From Haemophilus parainfluenzae T3T1 (GTDB lineage Bacteria > Pseudomonadota > Gammaproteobacteria > Enterobacterales > Pasteurellaceae): 64,000 nucleotides of DNA. Below are positions 1 to 8,653 of this stretch, one piece after another (the first letter of the stretch is position 1; each line of letters begins with the position of its first letter). The position numbers and the translations under genes were made by a program. The stretch lies in assembly GCF_000210895.1 (NCBI RefSeq), contig NC_015964.1, positions 1,261,501 to 1,325,500 on the forward strand, given 5' to 3'. Under the pieces are notes generated by a model that saw nothing but the letters and a program-made list of their open reading frames with translations, was not told the origin of the DNA and ran no database searches.

Positions 1-38
1 TGTGGATGCGTAATCTACACACTTTTTTTCTTAAGTGA
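1..38 (+). CDS. C-terminal tail of an upstream gene (partial)
   Basis: The third reading frame is open from the window edge and ends at TGA (36-38), giving the tail W-M-R-N-L-H-T-F-F-L-K. It stops 9 bases before the yjjV start, so it is probably the last gene of the same operon. In E. coli the patatin-like yjjU precedes yjjV, which makes that one candidate, but twelve codons cannot identify the protein. Confidence 0.35.
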   Translation, partial: WMRNLHTFFLK

Positions 39-47
39 AATAACGCA

Positions 48-836
48 ATGCCTTTCTTCGATACTCATACCCACCTCGATTATCTTCATCATGACACGGG
101 AGAGCCATTAGCTCAGCTGGTGGATAATGCTAAGCAAGTTGATGTGCAAAAAATCTTGATTGTGGCGGTAAAAGAGCCGGATTTTAAAACGATCCAAAAT
201 ATGACCGCACTTTTCCCTGAGCATCTTTATTGTGGGCTTGGGTTGCATCCTCTTTATATCAAAGAGCATCAAGAGCATGATTTAGAGATATTGGATGCGG
301 CATTATCTGTTCGTAATCAAAATTGTACAGCCGTAGCAGAAATTGGCTTAGAATGTGCAATTCCTGATTTATTGACTGATGAATTATGGCAAAAGCAACA
401 GCACTTTTTAGAAAGTCAGCTTTATTTAGCGAAGAAATACAATCTGTCGGTCAATTTACATAGTCGGAAATCCCACGAGCAATTATTCCGTTTTTTGAAA
501 CAGGCTAATTTGACAAAATGTGGCGTGGTGCATGGTTTTTCTGGAAGTTATGATCAAGCAAAACGATTTGTGGATTTAGGCTATAAAATTGGCGTAGGTG
601 GTACCATCACTTATGAACGTGCGAATAAAACGCGCCAAGCAATTGCGAAGTTACCATTAGAGGCATTGGTATTAGAAACGGATACACCAGATATGCCGGT
701 GTTTGGCTTTCAAGGACAACCTAATCGACCAGAGCGGATAGTTCACACCTTTGAGGCGTTATGCCGTTTAAGAAGTGAAAATGCTGAAGTGATTAAAGAA
801 ACGGCTTGGCAGAATAGCTTAACCTTATTCGGTTAA
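48..836 (+). CDS. yjjV: TatD-family metal-dependent hydrolase, YjjV-like
   Basis: A 262-residue TIM-barrel hydrolase of the TatD DNase-like family. The N-terminal metal motif D-T-H-T-H (His7, His9) is present, followed by the metal-ligand stretches AEIGLE, NLHSRKSH, VVHGFSGS and LETDTPD. The blocks GYKIGVGGTITY and GFQGQPNRPE are typical of the YjjV branch rather than YcfH/TatD, so I assign it to that branch. Length matches the family. Members are putative metal-dependent nucleases or phosphoesterases and the physiological substrate is not settled. It probably follows the gene ending at 38 in one transcript. Its stop overlaps the stop of the convergent nrdG by 4 bases. Confidence 0.9.
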   Translation: MPFFDTHTHLDYLHHDTGEPLAQLVDNAKQVDVQKILIVAVKEPDFKTIQNMTALFPEHLYCGLGLHPLYIKEHQEHDLEILDAALSVRNQNCTAVAEIGLECAIPDLLTDELWQKQQHFLESQLYLAKKYNLSVNLHSRKSHEQLFRFLKQANLTKCGVVHGFSGSYDQAKRFVDLGYKIGVGGTITYERANKTRQAIAKLPLEALVLETDTPDMPVFGFQGQPNRPERIVHTFEALCRLRSENAEVIKETAWQNSLTLFG

Positions 837-1300
837 ACCTTAAAACGATAAATCACTTGATTGGCTGAACCACGCCAAACCAAGCTTGGGTCAGCCTGTT
901 CTTGTATAAATTTTCCATCAATAAGCACATCAATATAAGGCAACATTTGACGTTGATAATCATCAAGTTCATCCAGTTTATAACCCGTCCACACCCAAAT
1001 ATCCTTATCAGGGCATTCTTTTTTTACACGCTGTACAAAAGGAAGTAAGGCTTCAACATTACGAGGATGCATCGGATCTCCACCTGAAAGCGTGAGCCCT
1101 TGACGTTTAATGCGCGTATCTTTTAAATCATTGATGATCTGTTGTTCCATCGCTTCATCGAATAATACGCCATTATCAAAAGACCAGCTCTTTTGATTGT
1201 AACAACCACGGCAACCATGCGTACAGCCGCTCACGAAAAGGGTGCAACGGGTGCCTTCGCCATTTACAACATCTGTCGGGTAGTATTGGAGATAGTTCAT
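833..1300 (-). CDS. nrdG: Anaerobic ribonucleotide reductase activating enzyme NrdG
   Basis: A 155-residue radical-SAM protein. The cluster-binding CxxxCxxC motif is at Cys26, Cys30 and Cys33 (sequence G-C-T-H-G-C-R-G-C-Y). The next block, LSGGDPMHP, is the family SAM-binding GGD motif. NrdG reductively cleaves S-adenosylmethionine to place the glycyl radical on NrdD. The partner nrdD is about 13 kb away at 14489-16615, whereas in E. coli the two are adjacent, so they are separately transcribed here. The start lacks a clear Shine-Dalgarno and is chosen by the family-typical N-terminus (NYLQYYPTDVVNGEG). No full FNR or NrdR site is visible upstream. Confidence 0.95.
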   Translation of the reverse strand: MNYLQYYPTDVVNGEGTRCTLFVSGCTHGCRGCYNQKSWSFDNGVLFDEAMEQQIINDLKDTRIKRQGLTLSGGDPMHPRNVEALLPFVQRVKKECPDKDIWVWTGYKLDELDDYQRQMLPYIDVLIDGKFIQEQADPSLVWRGSANQVIYRFKV

Positions 1301-1362
1301 GGTTTTGCCTTAAAAGTGCGGTTGATTTTCTCGTCAAATTCACCGAATTGATAAATTAACCT

Positions 1363-1391
1363 TTGCAATACAGGGCCAATTCTTGCATAAT
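1363..1391 (+). promoter_or_regulatory. Promoter for the SRP RNA gene
   Basis: TTGCAA (1363-1368) and CATAAT (1386-1391) are separated by exactly 17 bases. They lie about 30 bases before the folded 4.5S RNA begins, so a short 5' leader would be removed by processing, as in E. coli. Confidence 0.6.
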
Positions 1392-1420
1392 AGCCCACCT
1401 AATCGCATTGCGATATCAAT

Positions 1421-1534
1421 GGAAATCTTCTCGGTCTCTCGCAACGGTGTCCGGTTTACTCGGTCAGGTTCGGAAGAAAGCAGCCAAAGTCGGAATTTCT
1501 GTGTGCCGAGAATCAGCTGGGAAGATTTCCACCC
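1421..1534 (+). ncRNA. ffs: Signal recognition particle 4.5S RNA
   Basis: This is the RNA component of the signal recognition particle, which binds Ffh and targets nascent inner-membrane proteins. The conserved apical domain is plain: GGTCAGGTTCGGAAGAAAGC followed by AGCC, that is, the symmetric loop and GGAA-type tetraloop. The closing stem is perfect over ten pairs, with GGAAATCTTC (1421-1430) pairing with GAAGATTTCC (1521-1530), followed by ACCC. Length of about 114 nt matches the E. coli RNA. Two open reading frames cross this region and are spurious. The gene is convergent with cydC. Confidence 0.95.
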
Positions 1535-1552
1535 AACTTATCCTTTCTTATT

Positions 1553-3283
1553 TTACACTCGCTCAACTAATTGTTTGAAGAACCCTTTTTCTAATTGCAA
1601 TAATTCTGCGTAAGTGCCTTTTTCAATTAGCTTCGCTTCATCAATCACACAAAGTTCATCAAATTGCTCAATCGCCGTTAAGCGGTGAGTCACCATAATT
1701 AAGGTTTTATTTTCAGCATGGGCAAGAATTAAACGCAGAATTTGGCGTTCAGTTTCGCGGTCTAAACCTTCGGTTGGCTCATCTAATAATAAAATTGGCG
1801 CATCATTAAGCAAAATACGTGCTAAGCCTAAACGACGTTGTTCTCCACCAGATAGTGGACGGCCGCCATCGCCTAGCCAAATATCTAGGCCTTGTTCTTG
1901 TTCCAACAATTTTCCTAAACCAACCTGATTTAACACCTCGATCATTTTTTCATCTGAAATATTGACCGCACTTGCGAATTGCAGATTTTGACGAAGCGTA
2001 TCACTAAATACATGAACACGTTGTGTTAAAAAGCAGAATTGGCTGCGTAATGTGTCTTCTGCATAATCAGCAATTGGCTTGCCAGCAAGGAATAATTCTC
2101 CTTGGTTGGCATCATAATTACGCACTAAAAGCTGTAATAAAGTGGATTTTCCGCTACCTGTTTTACCTAAAATCGCGACTTTTTGGCCTTTTTGAATGGT
2201 TAAATTCAAACTCTCTAAAGCACGATTTTGACGTTCAGGATAAGTAAAAGAAAGATCTTTCGCTTCAATTAATGTTGTGGTGTTTTGATCGAATTCCGCT
2301 TTGCCATTAAAGGTCACTAATGGTTGCTGCTCGATAATATCTGTCACGCGTTCAGCTGAAGCAATTACTTGCCCGATATGTAAGAATGCCGAGCCTAATG
2401 GCATTAAGATTTCAAATGAAGCTAAAGCAGCAAAAGTGAAAAGCGCAATAAACGCCATACGGTATTCATCGTTGCCAAATTCCGCTTGTGAGCTAAACCA
2501 CAACATGGCGGCAATAATCAAACCATTTAAGAAGAGTGACAGTGCGGTTGAAAATCCGCTTAAATTGGCTTCTTTTTGTTGGTCTGCTTGCCAGTTAGCT
2601 TCGGTTTTTGCCATGTTATTTTTCAATTTATCTTCGGCATTAAAGAGCAATAATTCCGCTTGTGCTTGGATAAATTCTAAGAATTGGGTGCGATAAAGCG
2701 CACGTGAATGCACAAGTTTATCGCCAAATTTTTTACCCAGTTGGTAGAAAACGGTTGGAATAACGAATACCAATAAAAGCAGGCTCGCACCTAGACCTAA
2801 GGCTAAAGGTACATTGACAAAACTTAGGCCAATACACATAGCTAGAATCACAAAAATAGCCGTAATAAATGGCGCAATTAAGCGAAGATAAAGGCTATCG
2901 AGTGTATCTACATCAGACACTAAGCGGTTTAATAAATCGCTGTTACGGTAGCGATTTAACACAGCTGGACTTAAGGGAATAATCTTCTCAAACACTTGTA
3001 CGCGTAATTTAGCCAAAATACGGAAAGTCGCGTCGTGCGTCACCAACTTTTCAAAATAACGGAAAAGGGTGCGGCCAATGGCAAGCCCACGCACAGAAGC
3101 AGAAGGATAGAAGAAATTAAATAACGTGCCAAGACCCGCAATTGCTGTTGCAGCTAAAAACCAACCCGATGTGGTCAGCAAGCCTATGCTAGATGCAAGG
3201 CCGGTAATCATTAAAACCAAGCCTAAAAATAAAGACAACTTGGCGAATTTAAATAAACGTAAAAAGGGAAGTAAAGCACGCAT
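1553..3283 (-). CDS. cydC: Glutathione/cysteine ABC exporter subunit CydC
   Basis: A 576-residue half-ABC transporter. The N-terminal ~320 residues are a six-helix exporter transmembrane domain. The C-terminal part is an ATPase with Walker A GKTGSGKST, signature LSGGEQRRLGLAR and Walker B ILLLDEPTEG. With CydD it forms the heterodimer that exports reductants to the periplasm and is needed for cytochrome bd assembly. Its start codon overlaps the cydD stop by one base (TAATG), so the two are translationally coupled. Its 3' end converges on the SRP RNA gene. Confidence 0.95.
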   Translation of the reverse strand: MRALLPFLRLFKFAKLSLFLGLVLMITGLASSIGLLTTSGWFLAATAIAGLGTLFNFFYPSASVRGLAIGRTLFRYFEKLVTHDATFRILAKLRVQVFEKIIPLSPAVLNRYRNSDLLNRLVSDVDTLDSLYLRLIAPFITAIFVILAMCIGLSFVNVPLALGLGASLLLLVFVIPTVFYQLGKKFGDKLVHSRALYRTQFLEFIQAQAELLLFNAEDKLKNNMAKTEANWQADQQKEANLSGFSTALSLFLNGLIIAAMLWFSSQAEFGNDEYRMAFIALFTFAALASFEILMPLGSAFLHIGQVIASAERVTDIIEQQPLVTFNGKAEFDQNTTTLIEAKDLSFTYPERQNRALESLNLTIQKGQKVAILGKTGSGKSTLLQLLVRNYDANQGELFLAGKPIADYAEDTLRSQFCFLTQRVHVFSDTLRQNLQFASAVNISDEKMIEVLNQVGLGKLLEQEQGLDIWLGDGGRPLSGGEQRRLGLARILLNDAPILLLDEPTEGLDRETERQILRLILAHAENKTLIMVTHRLTAIEQFDELCVIDEAKLIEKGTYAELLQLEKGFFKQLVERV

Positions 3284-5043
3284 TATTGAATATCCTCTTT
3301 TCGTTGAGCCAATAATTCGGCAAAGAAGCCTTGATCTTTTAATTGGTTGAAATGCCCTTGTTGAATAATTTCACCTTCTTGCATCACAAAAATATTGTCA
3401 CATTGTTTTAGATCTTCAATACGGTGTGTGATCATTAAGGTCGTTTGGTTATGGCTCATTTCTGCAAGGGCTGCAAGTACCAGATTCTCTGACTGAGCAT
3501 CCAGGCTAGCGGTTGGCTCATCGAGTAATAATAAATTGCCTTTGCGTAGTAAAGCGCGTGCGATAGCTAAGCGTTGAGCTTGACCTACGGATACTCCAAT
3601 CCCACCATCTTTAATTTCGCTATCTAAGCCTAATTTCTCGGTAAACTCTTTCGCTTGCGCAGAAATCAAGGCTTGCTCAATTTGCTCATCAGTTGCTTGA
3701 ATATCACCTAAAAGTAGATTTTCTTTGATGCTACCTTGTAGTAGTAATGGGTTTTGACCGACCCACGCAATTTGTTTACGCCAGTCGCTTAAACGGCTTT
3801 GATTAAGTTCTACACCGTTAATTTTTAAGCTACCTTCATAAGGCAAGAAACCGAGTAATACATTGATTAAAGAGGTTTTTCCTGCGCCACTTTGGCCGAC
3901 AAGAGCAATATGGCTTTCTTTCGGAATATGGAACGAAAGAGGCTTCGTTAATGGTTGACCTTGTGGAGAAAGTGCCACTAAATTTTCAGCCTGAATTTCG
4001 ACCGCACTTTGTGCTGGAATTTGTTCATTGCCTTGATGTGCAATTAAATAATCTGCTTCTAAGAAATCGACAATGGCATCAGCAGCACCAATACCTGCTG
4101 CACGATCGTGATAGTAAGTCCCGAGATCACGCAATGGTTGATAAAATTCTGGTGCAAGAATTAAGCAGAAAAAGCCGGTAAATAAGGTCAGCATGGTGCC
4201 ATAAGTACCAAATTCGACTTGGCCTAAATAACTAAAACCAAAGTACACCGCCATTAAAGCAATGGAAATGGACGTGAAAAACTCTAACACGGCAGAAGAG
4301 AGAAACGCCATTTTAAGTACTGTCATGGTTGTTTCACGGAAGTCTTCTGTTGTATTTTCAATATGTTGTGTTTGTTCTGAAGTGCGGTTGAAAAGGCGCA
4401 AGGTTTCTAAACCGCGTAAGCGATCCAAGAATTGAGCACTTAAGCGAGAAAGGGTGGCCATATTTTTTTGGCTGCTATCTGCAGCTGCAATTCCTACTAG
4501 AATCATAAAAATAGGCACAAGCGGAGCCGTGACCATCAAAATCAATCCAGCCGCCCAGTTGAGTGGGAATACAGCAATTAAAATCACCATTGGTACAATG
4601 GCAGACAAACTTTGTTGTGGTAAGAAACGCGCATAGAAGTTATGCAGATTTTCCACTTGTTCAAGCATGATACTTGCCCAGCTTCCGGCGGGTTTGTTAT
4701 TGATGGTTGCGGGACCAACTTGATGGATTTTGTCTAAGATCTTTTGGCGCATATGGTTGCGCAGTAATCGACCTGCTTTAAAGCCAATTTTTTCGCGTAG
4801 CCATAAAATAACCGCACGCAAAGCAAAAGTAATGATTAATGCAATAAAATATGGAACCAGCTCACCGCGATCGACATGTTGCATAATGAGCTTGTCGAGC
4901 AATGTCGCAAGAAAATAGGTTTGAGCCACAAGAATTAAGGAAGAAAGTGTGGCAAGGGCAACATTGGTGCGCATTAATTTTTTAACAGGTTGTTGCTGCG
5001 CACGAAGCCATTTTTGTAAATATTTTTGGCGAAGTTTGTCCAT
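3283..5043 (-). CDS. cydD: Glutathione/cysteine ABC exporter subunit CydD
   Basis: A 586-residue partner of CydC. It has an N-terminal exporter membrane domain with several hydrophobic helices, then Walker A GQSGAGKTS, a signature reading VSVGQAQRLAIAR (VSVGQ instead of LSGGQ, as CydD proteins often vary), and Walker B LLLLDEPTAS. An uptake signal lies inside the gene near 4000. It is first in the cydDC unit. The 145-base gap to trxB upstream is largely filled by a palindromic repeat. Confidence 0.95.
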   Translation of the reverse strand: MDKLRQKYLQKWLRAQQQPVKKLMRTNVALATLSSLILVAQTYFLATLLDKLIMQHVDRGELVPYFIALIITFALRAVILWLREKIGFKAGRLLRNHMRQKILDKIHQVGPATINNKPAGSWASIMLEQVENLHNFYARFLPQQSLSAIVPMVILIAVFPLNWAAGLILMVTAPLVPIFMILVGIAAADSSQKNMATLSRLSAQFLDRLRGLETLRLFNRTSEQTQHIENTTEDFRETTMTVLKMAFLSSAVLEFFTSISIALMAVYFGFSYLGQVEFGTYGTMLTLFTGFFCLILAPEFYQPLRDLGTYYHDRAAGIGAADAIVDFLEADYLIAHQGNEQIPAQSAVEIQAENLVALSPQGQPLTKPLSFHIPKESHIALVGQSGAGKTSLINVLLGFLPYEGSLKINGVELNQSRLSDWRKQIAWVGQNPLLLQGSIKENLLLGDIQATDEQIEQALISAQAKEFTEKLGLDSEIKDGGIGVSVGQAQRLAIARALLRKGNLLLLDEPTASLDAQSENLVLAALAEMSHNQTTLMITHRIEDLKQCDNIFVMQEGEIIQQGHFNQLKDQGFFAELLAQRKEDIQ

Positions 5044-5070
5044 AGATTTGTAGAGTTAATATTTAAAAAG

Positions 5071-5168
5071 TTCTCCCTCTCTATTGAGAGGGAGTTTGAA
5101 GGGTGAATTTATTGATTCAGCATTGATTCTTTAAAATCTCCCTTACCCCCTCTTGGCTAAAGAGGGGA
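5071..5168. repeat. MITE-like composite palindromic repeat
   Basis: Two imperfect inverted arms of roughly 40 bp face each other. Each contains its own hairpin. CTCCCTCTC (5073-5081) pairs with GAGAGGGAG (5086-5094), and CCCCTCTT (5147-5154) pairs with AAGAGGGG (5160-5167). The reverse complement of the right arm aligns with the left arm along most of its length. A single arm of the same type recurs at 57395-57436. The element may terminate trxB transcription or be a transcribed insulator ahead of cydDC. Confidence 0.7.
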
Positions 5169-5188
5169 AAATAAATAAGGAAATTTAT

Positions 5189-6210
<1,022 letters not shown>

Positions 6211-6231
6211 ATAAAAAAATAGTTGATCGTA

Positions 6232-7089
6232 TTAGTAAAGCAATGAATACAGCAATCGGCGATATTTATTGGTGATAGGATCCGCATTGCCAATGGCTGA
6301 TAAAATAGATAAAAACTGTTGTTTCACTTCACCATTTTCCGCAGAAAGATCTTGTTTAAGAATGCTAAATAATAAATCCAATGCTTCTTCGTTTCGATTG
6401 GCTTGATGTAGCTGAACTGCCAATTTCAACGCAATTTCAGGTGTTGGATTTTTCGCATAATCCGCTTGTAATTGCTGAATTTCTGGCGTATCAGCCGCTT
6501 TAATTAAAAGTTCGATCTGTGCCTGTAAGCCATGCCAACGACTGTCACGATCCTGAATAGGGATTTGCGCTAAAATATCTGCCGCAGGTTCCGTTTTCTT
6601 CATGGCAATATAGGTTTCCGCATAAAGTAATGCGACATCGCTGTTTTTCTTATCTGAAAGTTCCCAGGCTTCTTTCAGTAATGGAAGGGCAGAGTCGTAA
6701 TCTTCTACTTGTAAAAAATCCAAGGCTTTTTGGAATTTTAAATCTTCTTCTTTTGGCAAAATTGCACTCAAACGTTGTAATAAACTGGCTTCATCTAATG
6801 CACCAGGGAACGCATCTATTGCTTGAGCCTCTTTGAAAAGATAGGTCGTAGGCAATGCTTGAATACGAAATTGAGCAGCAATCATTTGTTCGGTTTCACA
6901 ATTGACTAAGCCGAGAATAAATTGTCCTTGGTGTTGTTCAGCAACACGTTGGAGAACTTTTGCAAAATCAGCTGATTCTTTATGGCTTGGTGCATAAAAG
7001 TTAATGACAAGTGGTGTTTCCACCGAACGTTGCAACGTTTCAGTAAGATTTTGTTCGTTGAGCTCAACGAAGAAAGGTAAATCTGCCAT
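6232..7089 (-). CDS. cnoX: Chaperedoxin CnoX/YbbN: thioredoxin-like plus TPR protein
   Basis: A 285-residue protein with an N-terminal thioredoxin fold (about 1-110) and a C-terminal tetratricopeptide-type helical region. It protects proteins from oxidation and hands them to chaperones. The usual thioredoxin active-site CxxC is absent. The corresponding stretch reads APSHKES with no cysteine, where the E. coli protein has SxxC. The second conserved cysteine is kept (Cys64 in VNCETEQMIAAQF), which is the redox-sensitive one in E. coli. It is followed by the family block ALPTTYLF with the cis-proline. It sits upstream of trxB and is separated from it by a hairpin. Confidence 0.9.
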   Translation of the reverse strand: MADLPFFVELNEQNLTETLQRSVETPLVINFYAPSHKESADFAKVLQRVAEQHQGQFILGLVNCETEQMIAAQFRIQALPTTYLFKEAQAIDAFPGALDEASLLQRLSAILPKEEDLKFQKALDFLQVEDYDSALPLLKEAWELSDKKNSDVALLYAETYIAMKKTEPAADILAQIPIQDRDSRWHGLQAQIELLIKAADTPEIQQLQADYAKNPTPEIALKLAVQLHQANRNEEALDLLFSILKQDLSAENGEVKQQFLSILSAIGNADPITNKYRRLLYSLLY

Positions 7090-7170
7090 TTTTATTCCTT
7101 CATAAATGGAAAATGATGCCTGATTTTAACAAAGTGCGGTCAGTTTTAGAAATGTTTTACAGGAAAAGAA

Positions 7171-7193
7171 AAGGGCAGCGTTAATCTGCCCTT
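7171..7193 (-). terminator. Terminator of the NCS2 permease gene
   Basis: AAGGGCAG and CTGCCCTT form a perfect 8-bp stem around a 7-base loop. On the minus strand a T-rich run (TTCTTTTC) follows. Confidence 0.8.
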
Positions 7194-7208
7194 AGTTGAG
7201 ATGCATTT

Positions 7209-8519
7209 TTATTCTTTTGTTTCTTCCACTTTATCTTCTGGAAGGACTAGGTTAAGAATTAAGGCAAGTAATGAGCCTACTGTGATGCCTGAACCAAGCA
7301 CCTCTTTGAAAAAGTGCGGTAATTTATCAAGCAATTCTGGACGAGTTGTCACCGCTAAGCCACAGCCAATAGAAATGGCGATGATTAAACCATTGCGTTT
7401 ACTACGTGCGACTTTATCCAACATTTGAATACCCGCAGCGATAATCATCGCGAACATCATTAAGCCTGCACCGCCCAATACCGGTAATGGAATTGAAACA
7501 ATTAATGCACCGAATACAGGGAATAAGCCCGCTAGCGCTAGAAGCACACCGGTTAGCGCAACCACGTGACGGCTTGCTACGCCAGTTAAGGAAATCACGC
7601 CGATATTTTGTGAGAATGACGAGAATGGCGTAGTGGACATAATGGCCGCTAAGGCAGATCCTAAACCATCGGCTAAAACCCCGCCGCGTAAATGTCTGCC
7701 AGTGATTTCGGTTTTGGTGGCATTACCTAGTGCTAAGAAGTTACCGCTTGATTCAACGATCGTCACTAAATAGGCGATAGACATACCGATAATGCCTGAA
7801 ATAGGGAAGGCTAAACCAAAGTGTAGAGGTTGTGGAATCGCAAAAGTTTGTGCTTGTTTTACACCTTCAAAGCTCACCCAGCCCATCGCTAAACAGACGA
7901 TATAACCAGTCATCATCCCAATAACGATGGCGGCTGCAGAGAAAATACCTTTACCCCATTGCACGAGAGCGACCACGATCACTAAGACAAAGCTCGCCAT
8001 CATTAAATTTTCTGGCGTCGCATAATTCGCATCACCACGTTGACCACCTGCAAACCAGTCAACCGCAACTGGAATCAGGCTTAAGCCGATCATCATGACA
8101 ACAGTCCCTGTCACAAGTGGTGGGAACAATTTACGAATATATGGCATGAAGAAACTGCCGATAATCATCACTAAGGAACCAATGAGAGAAGAGCCTAATA
8201 TACCAGCGATGCCATATTCACTGAAACCGATGGCAAGTGCAGCAGCAACGAAAGTAAAACTGGTCCCCATTACACTTGGTAAACGAATACCCACAGGTCC
8301 TAATCCTTTACATTGGATAACCGTTACCACACCAGAAATCAAGAGTGCAGCATTCACTAGCGTAATGGTGTCTTCGGTAGGTAATTTTAAGACGTTACCA
8401 ATGACTAATGGTACGGCAATAATTCCCCCTAGTGCGGCAAGTAAATGCTGTGCGGCAAGGAGTAAACTCAATCCGAAAGGTGGTTTGTCTTCCACCGTAT
8501 AAAGCAGGTTGTTATTCAT
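7209..8519 (-). CDS. NCS2-family nucleobase:cation symporter, purine type
   Basis: A 436-residue inner-membrane protein made almost wholly of hydrophobic helices, matching the 14-helix NCS2 fold. The family signature in the tenth segment reads QNIGVISLTG, which is the QNxGxxxxT-G pattern of xanthine/urate-type members. The Gln-Asn pair differs from the Glu-Asn of UraA. Regulation supports a purine substrate, because a near-perfect PurR operator overlaps the promoter upstream. It could instead carry uracil, and the exact substrate cannot be read from sequence. It ends in a strong hairpin terminator. Confidence 0.85.
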   Translation of the reverse strand: MNNNLLYTVEDKPPFGLSLLLAAQHLLAALGGIIAVPLVIGNVLKLPTEDTITLVNAALLISGVVTVIQCKGLGPVGIRLPSVMGTSFTFVAAALAIGFSEYGIAGILGSSLIGSLVMIIGSFFMPYIRKLFPPLVTGTVVMMIGLSLIPVAVDWFAGGQRGDANYATPENLMMASFVLVIVVALVQWGKGIFSAAAIVIGMMTGYIVCLAMGWVSFEGVKQAQTFAIPQPLHFGLAFPISGIIGMSIAYLVTIVESSGNFLALGNATKTEITGRHLRGGVLADGLGSALAAIMSTTPFSSFSQNIGVISLTGVASRHVVALTGVLLALAGLFPVFGALIVSIPLPVLGGAGLMMFAMIIAAGIQMLDKVARSKRNGLIIAISIGCGLAVTTRPELLDKLPHFFKEVLGSGITVGSLLALILNLVLPEDKVEETKE

Positions 8520-8549
8520 TTGGTTTCCCTAAGTAAAAAAATTGTGCGA

Positions 8550-8577
8550 ATTATACGTTAATTTTTATTTCAGGCAA
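8550..8577 (-). promoter_or_regulatory. Promoter of the NCS2 permease gene
   Basis: On the minus strand, TTGCCT (8577-8572) and a perfect TATAAT (8555-8550) are 16 bases apart and lie 31 to 58 bases before the ATG. The -35 hexamer lies inside the PurR palindrome. Confidence 0.75.
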
Positions 8578-8587
8578 ACGTTTGCGT
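8572..8587. promoter_or_regulatory. PurR operator
   Basis: AGGCAAACGTTTGCGT matches the PurR consensus ACGCAAACGTTTGCGT at 15 of 16 positions. It covers the -35 box of the permease promoter, so purine-bound PurR would block transcription. Confidence 0.85.
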
Positions 8588-8597
8588 AAATAAAATA

Positions 8598-8641
8598 AAA
8601 AAGTGCGGTTAAAAATCATCTTGTTTTTAACCGCACTTTTT
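8598..8641 (-). terminator. Inverted uptake-sequence pair, terminator of the DASS gene
   Basis: AAAAGTGCGGTTAAAAA and its exact inverse form a 17-bp stem around an 8-base loop. The arms are two uptake signal sequences in opposite orientation. It lies just after the stop of the DASS carrier gene. Confidence 0.85.
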
Positions 8642-8653
8642 CGGTTTTAAAGG

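Noticed and set aside
1-47. Upstream gene as holB
   Set aside because: holB-tatD synteny applies to the YcfH branch, but the adjacent protein is of the YjjV branch. The remaining twelve codons are not diagnostic.
1301-1360. FNR-like site upstream of nrdG
   Set aside because: The best match has only two bases between half-sites instead of four.
1363-1613. Two overlapping open frames on the plus strand
   Set aside because: They run across the folded SRP RNA gene. The RNA motifs and the perfect closing stem explain the conservation, and there is no ribosome binding site.
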